From: an uncultured Pseudodesulfovibrio sp.
GTDB taxonomy: Bacteria > Desulfobacterota > Desulfovibrionia > Desulfovibrionales > Desulfovibrionaceae
Reading direction: 5' to 3'
Assembly: GCF_963662885.1 (NCBI RefSeq)
Contig: NZ_OY760064.1
Coordinates: 372,001 to 436,000, forward strand
DNA: 64,000 nucleotides
Part shown: positions 1-7,159 of the stretch, piece by piece
Position numbering within the stretch: position 1 is the first letter of the stretch
How the letters are laid out: the number at the start of each line of letters is the position of its first letter
Translations under genes and position numbers: made by a program
Notes under the pieces: generated by a model
The model's input: the letters and a program-made list of their open reading frames with translations, nothing else
Told to the model about the DNA's origin: nothing
Database searches by the model: none

Positions 1-42
1 GAAAATTGGTCAAGGGAATGATATATTTCCTAGAATTGGGGT

Positions 43-108
43 GACAAAACGGCAAACCGTGATTATTCTGATTTGTGTAAACAAGTGTCTATCTCGTGCC
101 GTTTTGTC
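43..108. promoter_or_regulatory. 12-bp inverted repeat upstream of the Dabb-domain gene
   Basis: A perfect 12-bp inverted repeat, GACAAAACGGCA at 43-54 and TGCCGTTTTGTC at 97-108, is separated by 42 nt and ends 38 nt before the first gene. The spacing suits either two half-sites for a looping or dimeric regulator, or a long-looped RNA structure. I know of no named regulator with this consensus, so the role is inference. Confidence 0.4.
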
Positions 109-146
109 TATATTGTCTGAATTGTTACATTTCAAGGAGAGTTCAA

Positions 147-449
147 GTGGTCAGACATATCGTCATGTGGACGTTGAAGGATGAGGCCGAAGGCCAGACT
201 GCAAAGGAAAACGGCGCGAAGATGAAAGAGATTCTGGAGGCGCTCAAGGGGCGTATCGAGGGTCTCAGGCATATTGAGGTCAGCGTGGACATCGTGGCCG
301 CCGACCCGGAATGCCATGTGATTCTGTGCTCCGAGCACGACGACGTGGATGCCCTGAACCACTATCAGGATCACCCGGAACATCAGGCCTGCGTTTCCTT
401 CGTGAAGAAGGTCGCGTCTGGCCGCAAGGCAGTTGATTACGTGATTTAG
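147..449 (+). CDS. Dabb (stress-responsive alpha/beta-barrel) family protein
   Basis: A 100-residue protein. The N-terminus VRHIVMWTLKD and overall size fit the dimeric ferredoxin-like Dabb fold, whose bacterial members are small and mostly uncharacterised. The reading frame is open upstream to 96, but the GTG at 147 has an AAGGAGA Shine-Dalgarno at 134-140 and starts exactly where Dabb similarity begins, so I chose it. It is followed after 97 nt by a small Cys-containing gene on the same strand. No catalytic residues can be named. Family assignment is good; function is unknown. Confidence 0.75.
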   Translation: MVRHIVMWTLKDEAEGQTAKENGAKMKEILEALKGRIEGLRHIEVSVDIVAADPECHVILCSEHDDVDALNHYQDHPEHQACVSFVKKVASGRKAVDYVI

Positions 450-546
450 CAGGGGCGGGCGGGGCTTCCCGTCCACCTCGTGTCTGAGGGGTGAATCCTA
501 ACCCACGCGGCCTGAAGGGAAGGAAGGCCGCGCCAAGGAGGATACC

Positions 547-915
547 ATGTCCATGCGTTTTGACCAGGAACGGAAGCGGATCATCTGCCGCTGGGAAGAA
601 CCCACCAAAGTGGTCATGAACAAGAAGGAAGGCCTGATCAACCGTTCCCGAATGATTACCGTAAAGGTAAACGACAACGGCAAGTTGAACAGCAAGGATC
701 GGAAACGCCATGCGGATCATCCCATGTTCCCGATCATCAGCCGGTTCAACCAGATGCTCAATTCCATCGAGTGCTATCCGAAGTGCGACAGGGAGTACCG
801 CTGCGCGGTCTGCGGCGCCACTCACGGCGTCAGCCCCCACTTCGACACAGAGAGCCAGTCCATTGTCTGGCTGTGCAAGGAGCATCTGGACAACTCGCCC
901 AAGCTGGACGCCTAG
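547..915 (+). CDS. small conserved-type protein with a putative zinc-binding Cys cluster
   Basis: A 122-residue protein with a strong AGGAGG site seven bases before ATG 547. The N-terminal half is basic and hydrophilic. The C-terminal third holds CAVCG near residues 82-86 and CKEH near residues 110-113, so a C-x2-C ... C-x2-H metal site, probably zinc, is plausible. No membrane segment or signal peptide is visible. A strong terminator follows at 982-1021, so it may share a transcript with the Dabb gene. I do not recognise the family and assign no function. Confidence 0.65.
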   Translation: MSMRFDQERKRIICRWEEPTKVVMNKKEGLINRSRMITVKVNDNGKLNSKDRKRHADHPMFPIISRFNQMLNSIECYPKCDREYRCAVCGATHGVSPHFDTESQSIVWLCKEHLDNSPKLDA

Positions 916-981
916 ACATTCCGGTTTGTTCGGGGCCTGACAACCCGAGTGACCGTCTTTGTCCGGAAAAAAAGACTACAC

Positions 982-1021
982 GGCGCATCCGTCTCATACT
1001 GACGGGTGCGCCTTTTTTTTT
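982..1021 (+). terminator. intrinsic terminator after the 122-aa gene
   Basis: A 12-bp stem (982-993 with 1001-1012, one G-U pair) with a 7-nt loop is followed by nine T residues. It ends the first plus-strand transcription unit. Confidence 0.9.
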
Positions 1022-1100
1022 GCGCCATCCCCTCTGCTGAAAGAACCCACATGGAGGCTCGGATGGCATGGCTTCCCGCCCGCCTGAGGGCACGTTCTGT

Positions 1101-1109
1101 TGGTATAAT
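1101..1109 (+). promoter_or_regulatory. extended -10 promoter element
   Basis: The sequence TGGTATAAT is a perfect TATAAT preceded by the TGn extension, which can act without a good -35 box. The expected start, about 1116, falls on the first base of a 19-bp hairpin, and there is no coding gene on the plus strand downstream. No convincing -35 was seen. Confidence 0.5.
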
Positions 1110-1115
1110 CATCTA

Positions 1116-1270
1116 GGCAAGAATCCGCCGGTCATGTCCGAATGACCGGCGGATTCTTGCGCACAGCTGACAAGTATTGCCCGGAATAGTCCGGAATATC
1201 GGACTGGTTGTTCATGTGTTGAGGGGTACGGGTAAAGAAAAAGGCCCCGCGTTGGAACGCGGGGCCTTTG
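1116..1270 (+). ncRNA. candidate structured small RNA between the 122-aa gene and nhaB
   Basis: This 375-base gap (916-1291) has no protein gene. After the extended -10 element come three hairpins: a perfect 19-bp stem (1117-1135 with 1142-1160, 6-nt loop), a 6-bp stem (1188-1193 with 1200-1205), and the 13-bp terminator stem at 1240-1269 shared with nhaB on the other strand. A promoter start coinciding with the first stem base is what a self-contained sRNA of about 155 nt would show. The first hairpin lacks a T-tract, so it is not an ordinary terminator. I recognise no known RNA family. This is inference from structure only. Confidence 0.35.
1238..1269 (-). terminator. terminator of the nhaB transcription unit (usable on both strands)
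   Basis: A 13-bp GC-rich stem (1240-1252 with 1257-1269, 4-nt loop) is followed on the minus strand by TTTTTCTTT, 23 nt beyond the nhaB stop. In the plus direction the T-run is only three bases. Confidence 0.9.
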
Positions 1271-1291
1271 GGGTTGCCGTTTGGTCGGTCG

Positions 1292-2914
1292 CTACCAGGA
1301 GAAGAAGTAGGTGGCGGCCAGGCCGGTCAGGGACATGGTGATGGTGTAGGGCAGGGCCAGGACGACCATGCGCCCGTAGGACAGTCGGATGACCGGAGCG
1401 AGCGCCGAGGTCAACAGGAACAGGAAGGCGGCCTGTCCGTTGGGGGTGGCCACGGACGGGATGTTGGTTCCGGTGTTGATGGCGATGGCCAGGTGATCGA
1501 AGTGGGTCATCAGCTTGGAGACCTGGTCCTGCATCCCCGCGGGCAGGGAGGCGATGACGTCGGTGCGCACCAGGTGCGGGTCGGTCAGCTTGTCCATGAG
1601 GCCCACGGCGTCGGTCACGCCCGGAACGGTCGCGAGCAATTGCTCGAAGTGCATTTTGGTCTCCGAGATATACACCGTGGCCACGAACACGTTGTCCGAG
1701 ATCATGGAGAGCAGGCCGTTTGCCATATAATATGCGGCGAGCTGGGTCTGTCCCTCCAGGGCGAGAACGAAGTGCATGACCGGAGCGAACAGGTGCTGGT
1801 CGTGGATGACGCCGACGATGGCGAAGAAGACGACAAGCAGGGCGGTGAAGGGCAGGGCCTCTTCAAAGGCGGGGCCGAGCTGGTGTTCATCGATGAAGCC
1901 GTTGAAGGCGGTCAGGAGAACGATGACCGACAGGCCGATGATACCGACTTCAGCCAGGTGGAAGGCCAGAGCCAGGATGAGCCAGACGCCGATGAGGGCC
2001 TGGACCACGAGCTGGGCCTTGCCCTGGAAGCCGCGCTTTGACTCCATTTCGATGGCGGTTTCCAGCAGGTGCGAGCGGATGTTGCCGGGCAGTTTCGCGC
2101 CGTAGCCGAAGATGTGGAATTTCTCCACGAGTATGCAGGTCAGCAGGCCTACAGCCAGGACAGGCATGGATACGTGGGCCATCTGAAGGAAGAAGGGCAC
2201 GAAGTGCCAGCCCATGACCTCGCCGATGAGCAGGTTCTGGGGCTCACCAACCAGGGTGCACACGCCGCCGAGCGCGGTACCTACCGCGCCGTGCATCATC
2301 AGGTTGCGCAAGAAGGCGCGGAATTCCTTGAGGTCGTTACGTTCGTGCGCCTTGATGGCGAGGTCGTCACACAGGTCGTGGGAACAATTGGGGGTCTTGC
2401 CCGAGGCGAACCGGTGGTAGACGTTGTAGAACCCGTATGCCACGGCGATGATGACGGCGGTGACGGTCAGGGCGTCCAGAAAAGCGGACAGGAACGCGCC
2501 CGCAAAACAGAAGAGCAGGGAGATGACTATCTTGGATTGCACCCGGGTGAGAATGCGGGTGAAGGTGTACTGCAGGAAGTCCTTCATGAAGTAGATGCCA
2601 GCGACCATGAAGATCAGCAGCAGAATGACCGGGAAGTTGGTCAGGGCTTCATGGTACACGGTCCGGGGCGAGGTCATGCCCATGATGACCGCCTCGATGG
2701 CCAGCAGACCGCCCGCTGGCAGCGGGTAGCATTTGAGCGCCATGGCAAGGGTGAAGATGAACTCGGCGATGAGGACCCAGCCCGCGATGAACGGCCCGGC
2801 CGTTAGCATGAGGATCGGGTTGATGATCAAGAAGGCGATAATGGCCATCTTGTACCAATTGGGCGCATTGCCGAGAAAGTTTTTGCTAAAGGCCTGTGTC
2901 AGTGATTGAGCCAT
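1292..2914 (-). CDS. nhaB: Na+/H+ antiporter NhaB
   Basis: A 540-residue polytopic membrane protein of the NhaB type (enteric NhaB is about 510 residues) that exports Na+ in exchange for H+. Hydrophobic segments run from about residue 25 to the C-terminus. The region around GEPQNLLIGE and the stretch IAINTGTNIPSVATPNG are typical of the family. ATG 2914 has AGGAG eight bases upstream. It is the last gene of a probable four-gene minus-strand operon (CBS, DASS symporter, beta-helix protein, NhaB), with a strong terminator beyond it. Next to a Na+-coupled symporter, a role in restoring the sodium gradient is a reasonable inference. Confidence 0.95.
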   Translation of the reverse strand: MAQSLTQAFSKNFLGNAPNWYKMAIIAFLIINPILMLTAGPFIAGWVLIAEFIFTLAMALKCYPLPAGGLLAIEAVIMGMTSPRTVYHEALTNFPVILLLIFMVAGIYFMKDFLQYTFTRILTRVQSKIVISLLFCFAGAFLSAFLDALTVTAVIIAVAYGFYNVYHRFASGKTPNCSHDLCDDLAIKAHERNDLKEFRAFLRNLMMHGAVGTALGGVCTLVGEPQNLLIGEVMGWHFVPFFLQMAHVSMPVLAVGLLTCILVEKFHIFGYGAKLPGNIRSHLLETAIEMESKRGFQGKAQLVVQALIGVWLILALAFHLAEVGIIGLSVIVLLTAFNGFIDEHQLGPAFEEALPFTALLVVFFAIVGVIHDQHLFAPVMHFVLALEGQTQLAAYYMANGLLSMISDNVFVATVYISETKMHFEQLLATVPGVTDAVGLMDKLTDPHLVRTDVIASLPAGMQDQVSKLMTHFDHLAIAINTGTNIPSVATPNGQAAFLFLLTSALAPVIRLSYGRMVVLALPYTITMSLTGLAATYFFSW

Positions 2915-2966
2915 GGTCGGTTACTCCTGATGCTTGGATTGCCGGGATCTGTCTCGCTGGCAAGAT

Positions 2967-4388
2967 TTAGTCCCCGATAGTCATAGTAGGATACATGCCA
3001 GCTTCTGGGCCCGATTGGAAGGGCTGGAGAATATTAAAGGCTGCATCCCGTGTTTTTTGAGCATGTCCGCGGGTATTATCGGACCCGTCGAAGTATGCGC
3101 CGTTCTCTTCCCGTATGTGATCGATGCGATGTCTGAACGCATCGACGAAAGCTTTGCCGTCGCCCTTGAAGGTGGCGTTGCCCAAAGTCACGTCCGTTGT
3201 CTTGGCCAGTTCGTCCAGGTCGATGCACTGCGTCTCGAGGTCCGCCTGCCTGGTGACATACCCCCAGACCGCCGAGTTCGGCGGAATCTCGATGCACTCG
3301 TCCGGGTCGATGATCGTGTGGGGCATGACGATGGAGTCGCGGCCGATGGTGATGGGGCAGGCCTGGGTCCCGTGCAGGAAAGAGTTGAAGCCCACGAAGA
3401 CGTTCTTGCCCACGTTGGTCCAGATGACCTTACCGCCGTGGGCGGTGACGTCGTCGCCCTCGTACACGGAATTCTTGATGTAGCAGTTCTCCTGGGCGTT
3501 AGACCCCTTGCCGATGAAAGAGTCTTCCACGTGCGCGCGCTGCACGATGAGCGCGTTCTCGCCCACTTCGCATTTGCCCTTGAGCACGGCGTACGGAGAT
3601 ACATAGGCCGTTTCCGGCACCTGGAAATCGGTTTCGGGACGGGCCGTCGAGTAGATGGGCACGAAGTCCTCTTTGAATTCGTCCACATAGTCTACGAATT
3701 TGCCGGTCAAATGCCCGTTCTCGTCCAGCTTGACGTACTGCTCGATGACCCCTTCCGGATAGAGGTAGTTGAACTCGAAGAGATCACCGGATTTGATCCA
3801 CACGCGGCCCGGTTCCACGGTCAGCCGGGAGAGGTCGCCAGCCTGGACATAGGCGAAGTCGCCGATGACGCAGTTGTGCATGATGGACAGGTCCGCCGTG
3901 GCGAACGCCCCGAGGTACACGCCTTCAAGCGTGGTCCCGTGGATGTTCGAGTAGTGCATGGCCGCCGAGTTGAGGATACGGAAGACCTCCGGGGTCTCCG
4001 GATTCTTGGAGTTGTTGTGGACCAGCGTCTTGACCAGGTAGGAATTGATGATCCGGATGACCTCGTCGTAGAAGAGCTTGGTCTTGACCCCATTGAACTC
4101 CACCACGTCCCCTTTGCGCTTGAGTTCGTCGCCCCGCACGTTGGACTTGTACAGGACCGAGCTGTCCACGAGGGTCTTGCCCAGGAAATAAGTCCCGGCG
4201 AGGTTGGAGTTCTTGAACTTGAAGCTGATGGGATGGTCCTCGGTCAGTGCGTAGAACGCGTAATAAAGGATATGGCGTTCCCGCGGAATGGAGTTCTGCA
4301 GAATGGAGCGGACGTCGATGCCCATGGGCTTGAGGTTGACGTTCACTCGGGACGCTATGTGGTCGAAAAGTTCTTCGAGTTTTTCCAT
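2967..4388 (-). CDS. left-handed beta-helix (hexapeptide repeat) protein, putative transferase
   Basis: A 473-residue soluble protein. From about residue 140 to 390 it shows irregular hexapeptide-type repeats (for example AYVSPYAVLKG, ENALIVQRAHVEDS, GRDSIVMPHTII) expected of a left-handed beta-helix as in acyl- or nucleotidyl-transferases. No clear nucleotidyltransferase N-domain is seen. The frame extends to a GTG at 4418, but ATG 4388 is preceded by GGTGAG and is a better start. It lies between the DASS symporter and NhaB. A hairpin (4420-4430 with 4441-4451) precedes it and may affect mRNA processing. The substrate is unknown. Confidence 0.7.
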   Translation of the reverse strand: MEKLEELFDHIASRVNVNLKPMGIDVRSILQNSIPRERHILYYAFYALTEDHPISFKFKNSNLAGTYFLGKTLVDSSVLYKSNVRGDELKRKGDVVEFNGVKTKLFYDEVIRIINSYLVKTLVHNNSKNPETPEVFRILNSAAMHYSNIHGTTLEGVYLGAFATADLSIMHNCVIGDFAYVQAGDLSRLTVEPGRVWIKSGDLFEFNYLYPEGVIEQYVKLDENGHLTGKFVDYVDEFKEDFVPIYSTARPETDFQVPETAYVSPYAVLKGKCEVGENALIVQRAHVEDSFIGKGSNAQENCYIKNSVYEGDDVTAHGGKVIWTNVGKNVFVGFNSFLHGTQACPITIGRDSIVMPHTIIDPDECIEIPPNSAVWGYVTRQADLETQCIDLDELAKTTDVTLGNATFKGDGKAFVDAFRHRIDHIREENGAYFDGSDNTRGHAQKTRDAAFNILQPFQSGPEAGMYPTMTIGD

Positions 4389-4419
4389 GTGGCTCACCGT
4401 TTTTGAAGGTTGTTGCACG

Positions 4420-4451
4420 AACGGCTGCCGAGCGCGGGCGCGGCAGCCGTT
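4420..4451 (-). other. intercistronic stem-loop between the symporter and beta-helix genes
   Basis: A perfect 11-bp stem (AACGGCTGCCG with its complement) with a 10-nt loop and no T-tract. It is more likely an mRNA stability or processing element, or a weak attenuator, than a full terminator. Confidence 0.5.
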
Positions 4452-4481
4452 GTGGTAACTACGGAGTACTTCCTGGACAGC

Positions 4482-5957
4482 CTAGCCTCCGGCAGGGAGG
4501 GTGATGGGCATGCCCATGATCGGCCAGATGACCAGGACGGCAATGCCGACCATGACCATCAGCAGCAGGGATGCCGGGATGCCCCATCCGAAGAATTCAC
4601 CGGTGGTGAACTGGCCGGAGTCGTAGGCGATGGCGTTGGGTGCCGCGCCCACCAGGAGCAGGAAGGGCATGCCCGCCATGACCAGCGAGGCGTACAGGAT
4701 GACTTCGGGGGCCACGCCCAGGTAGGGGGCGATGACCAGGGCCACGGGCAGCGATATGGCGATGGCCGCCACGTTCATTATGAAGTTTGTCATGATCATC
4801 ACGAAGAAGGCGATGGACATGACGAAGACGAACCAGTTGGCGTCCTGGAACATGACCAGCCAGTTGACGGCCATCCACTTGGCCGCGCCGGTCTCCCACA
4901 GACAGAAGCCGATGGACATGGCCCCGGCGAAGAGCAGGATGATGTTCCAGGGGATGTCCTCCAGGTCCTTGAGGTCCAGAATCTTGAAGATGAAGAAGAG
5001 GACCGAGGAACAGAGGATGATGGCGGTCTTGTCCACGGCCTTGAGCGCCGGAACGAAGGCCCGCAGGGACATGATCAGGATGACCGAGCCGACGATGACC
5101 GCGGCCAGGATCTCGTTGCGGGTCAGGCCGCCCATCTTTGCGTTGAGCTCGCGGGCTTTCTCGCGCAGGCCGGGGATGCGGTCCTTTTCAGGCTTGCACA
5201 CGACCATGAAAAAGGCCCACAGCAGGAAGGTCATGCCCCAGCCGATGGGGGCCATGTAGTAGCTCAGCTCGAAAAAGCCGACGTCTACGTTCACTATTTC
5301 CTTGTAGAAGCCCAGCGCAACCGCGCCGCGGGCCGCGCCCAGCAGGGTTACGATGGAGCCCGCGCCGGCCACGTAGGCCATGCCGATGAACAACCCCTTG
5401 CCGAATTTGGTCGGCCGGTCGCCCTCGCCGTACAGGGCGTAGATGGCCAGCAGCAGGGGATAGATGGTCGCGGCCACTGCGGTGTGGGCCATGATGTGCG
5501 TCAGGGCGGCGGTGACCACGAAGACGCCGAGATAGATCATCGAGGTGCGTTCACCCACGATGTCGAGCATCTTGTAGGCCAGCCGCTTGGTCAGGCCTGT
5601 CTTGGTGAAGACCAGGCCGATCATGATCGAGGCGAAGATGAACAGGACCGACGGGTCCATGAAGTCCTTGAAGGCCACCTTGGCCGGACGGATCAGGAAC
5701 ATGACCTGAAGGATGCCGATCATCAGCGAGGTGATGCCGATGGGGACCACTTCGAAGACCCACCATGTTCCGGCCAGGAGGAACACGGCGATGGCGCCTT
5801 TGGCCTGGACGGACAGGGGGAAGTGTTCGCCCATGGGGTCGACGGCATCGGGCCAGGGCGAGCTGTAATAGACTATGGCGAAAAGTACGACGCCCGTGAG
5901 CATGAACACCAGGCGTTTCCAATCGAAGGCGATTTTTTCAGTGCGAGCTGTCTCCAT
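4482..5957 (-). CDS. DASS/SLC13-family sodium-coupled anion symporter
   Basis: A 491-residue membrane protein with about 11-12 hydrophobic segments. It belongs to the divalent anion:Na+ symporter family, whose members carry dicarboxylates or, in some sulfate reducers, sulfate. It carries MTNFIMNVAAIAISLPVAL and GAAPNAIAYDSGQF, equivalent to the two substrate/sodium-site motifs of the family. ATG 5957 has GGAG nine bases upstream. It sits 27 nt after the CBS-protein gene in one operon and is followed by the beta-helix gene and nhaB. The substrate cannot be read from sequence: sulfate, a C4-dicarboxylate or an organosulfonate are the main options. Confidence 0.9.
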   Translation of the reverse strand: METARTEKIAFDWKRLVFMLTGVVLFAIVYYSSPWPDAVDPMGEHFPLSVQAKGAIAVFLLAGTWWVFEVVPIGITSLMIGILQVMFLIRPAKVAFKDFMDPSVLFIFASIMIGLVFTKTGLTKRLAYKMLDIVGERTSMIYLGVFVVTAALTHIMAHTAVAATIYPLLLAIYALYGEGDRPTKFGKGLFIGMAYVAGAGSIVTLLGAARGAVALGFYKEIVNVDVGFFELSYYMAPIGWGMTFLLWAFFMVVCKPEKDRIPGLREKARELNAKMGGLTRNEILAAVIVGSVILIMSLRAFVPALKAVDKTAIILCSSVLFFIFKILDLKDLEDIPWNIILLFAGAMSIGFCLWETGAAKWMAVNWLVMFQDANWFVFVMSIAFFVMIMTNFIMNVAAIAISLPVALVIAPYLGVAPEVILYASLVMAGMPFLLLVGAAPNAIAYDSGQFTTGEFFGWGIPASLLLMVMVGIAVLVIWPIMGMPITLPAGG

Positions 5958-5984
5958 GATTGTCTCCTCGTTGGACCCGGGGGC

Positions 5985-6506
5985 CTAGTCGGCCAAGGCG
6001 CAGGTGTGCATGCGGCCTATGATTTCCTTGAAGACGTCCGACATGCGCAGCACGCCGGTGACCTGGCCGTTGTTGCGGACGATCAGCGGTTGCGGCGTGC
6101 CGACCATATACATGTGCACGCCGTATTCGAGGTCGTTGTCCTCATTAATGTAATGGCCTTCCTCGGGGACGTGCATGGCGTCCGTCACGCTGATCTTCAC
6201 GCCTTTGGCGCAGATGTTGTTCAGCGTGTCGTTCCAGAGATTGAACTCCTTGAACTGCTCGGCAACGTAGCGGTTGGAAAGAGTTTCGCTCTGTAGATTT
6301 TTCTTGAAAAGTTTTTTGTAGTTGGGTTCCAGCGCGGTGATGATGTCCAGCATGGTCAGGATGCCGGCGAAGGCACCTTTTTCGTCCACGATGAGGATGT
6401 CACGGTGGCTGCCCCGTTCGAGGACCGCGGAAACGTCGCCCAGAGTGGCGTCCGTGCCCAGTGTCTGATAGTCGCCCACCGGGGTCATCAGTTCTTTGAC
6501 TTTCAT
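5985..6506 (-). CDS. tandem CBS-domain protein
   Basis: A 173-residue protein with CBS motifs at about residues 5-60 (MTPVGDYQTLGTDATLGDV) and 110-170 (VTDAMHVPEEGHYINEDND). Such pairs usually bind adenine nucleotides or S-adenosylmethionine as energy sensors. No other domain is present. The Shine-Dalgarno GGAGGAAGG precedes ATG 6506. As the first gene of the operon with the DASS symporter it is a likely regulator of transport, either directly or by sensing adenylates. That link is inference from position. Confidence 0.85.
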   Translation of the reverse strand: MKVKELMTPVGDYQTLGTDATLGDVSAVLERGSHRDILIVDEKGAFAGILTMLDIITALEPNYKKLFKKNLQSETLSNRYVAEQFKEFNLWNDTLNNICAKGVKISVTDAMHVPEEGHYINEDNDLEYGVHMYMVGTPQPLIVRNNGQVTGVLRMSDVFKEIIGRMHTCALAD

Positions 6507-6676
6507 GTAATCCTTCCTCCCAAGAAGTACTGTTTACACTAGGCCGGGACGTCCGCTCCGCCAAGCAACGGAACGTCTTTTGTGAAACACAGCCTCGGAT
6601 CGTCTGACCGGCATCGACCCCCATCGGTGCGGGGCGAACCTTGTTCGCCGCCTGATACGATCGTCTGTTCCGTGTT

Positions 6677-6707
6677 CCTATAGATAGCAATTGGTTTCTT
6701 GCGTCAA
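6677..6707 (-). promoter_or_regulatory. possible sigma70-type promoter of the CBS-DASS-NhaB operon
   Basis: Read on the minus strand, TTGACG (complement of 6702-6707) is followed after 17 nt by TCTATA, or after 19 nt by TATAGG. The -35 is good and the -10 is weak. I also searched 6507-6811 for a GG-N10-GC sigma54 element and saw none that was convincing. Confidence 0.35.
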
Positions 6708-6717
6708 GCGTATCAAG

Positions 6718-6790
6718 TGAAACTTTTCGCAAGAACAAATTGAAACGTTTTGAGACTATTGTGAAATAGGCTTTTGTGTCATGTTGAAAC
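6718..6790. repeat. four phased TGAAAC-type repeats in the regulatory gap
   Basis: TGAAAC occurs at 6718-6723, 6741-6746 and 6785-6790, with TGAAAT at 6762-6767. The spacings are 23, 21 and 23 bp, about two helical turns each. Another TGAAAC is at 6583-6588. The cluster sits upstream of the operon start at 6506, so it looks like an array of activator or repressor half-sites. The rest of the 305-base gap 6507-6811 holds no gene. Confidence 0.45.
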
Positions 6791-6811
6791 AAAAAGGGAC
6801 AAAAAGGCGGG

Positions 6812-7150
6812 TCAGAAATAATTCTGGCCGGGAGAAAGGCGGCCTGCAAGATAGGCTTCGAGAATGGGGTCCACTGGTCCGCAGACATTGTCCACGACCT
6901 TGATTCCCTTGCGTTTGAGAAATTCATAAACCTCGTTTTCCATGCCGGCGCAGATGATGGTCTGTATGTTCTCGGCCATGACCAACCGGTACATGGCCTC
7001 GGCGGACGGAGACTCCAGGTTGACGATACGCTCGCTCAGGGTGCCCATGGCGCTGGTCTCGCGGGTGATGGAGATGATCAGGATCTCCGGAGCGAGGTCG
7101 AAGCGGGGGGACAATTCGTTGTCCATCAGGGGAATGAGGATGTTTTCCAT
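6812..7150 (-). CDS. NifX/NifB-type (dinitrogenase iron-molybdenum cofactor domain) protein
   Basis: A 112-residue protein matching the small NifX/NafY-like domain: N-terminal ILIPLMDNELSPRFDLA, a middle region with LVMAENIQTIICAGM, and KGIKVVDNV before the C-terminus. In nitrogenase systems this fold binds FeMo-cofactor precursors. Many anaerobes carry stand-alone copies of unknown function, often with a regulator. It starts nine nt after the regulator gene at 7160-8548, so the two are co-transcribed. No nif structural genes are in the window. A link to metal clusters is family knowledge, not shown here. Confidence 0.8.
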   Translation of the reverse strand: MENILIPLMDNELSPRFDLAPEILIISITRETSAMGTLSERIVNLESPSAEAMYRLVMAENIQTIICAGMENEVYEFLKRKGIKVVDNVCGPVDPILEAYLAGRLSPGQNYF

Positions 7151-7159
7151 GTTTGCAGC

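Noticed and set aside
4410..6296. Long plus-strand frame opposite the CBS and DASS genes
   Set aside because: It is antisense to clearly recognised genes, has His/Gly/Asp-rich low-complexity composition and no start signal; it is a high-GC shadow.
6507..6811. A sigma54 promoter for the CBS-DASS operon
   Set aside because: The adjacent regulator is of the sigma54-activator family, so I looked for GG-N10-GC on the minus strand. None was convincing, which agrees with the degenerate GAFTGA.
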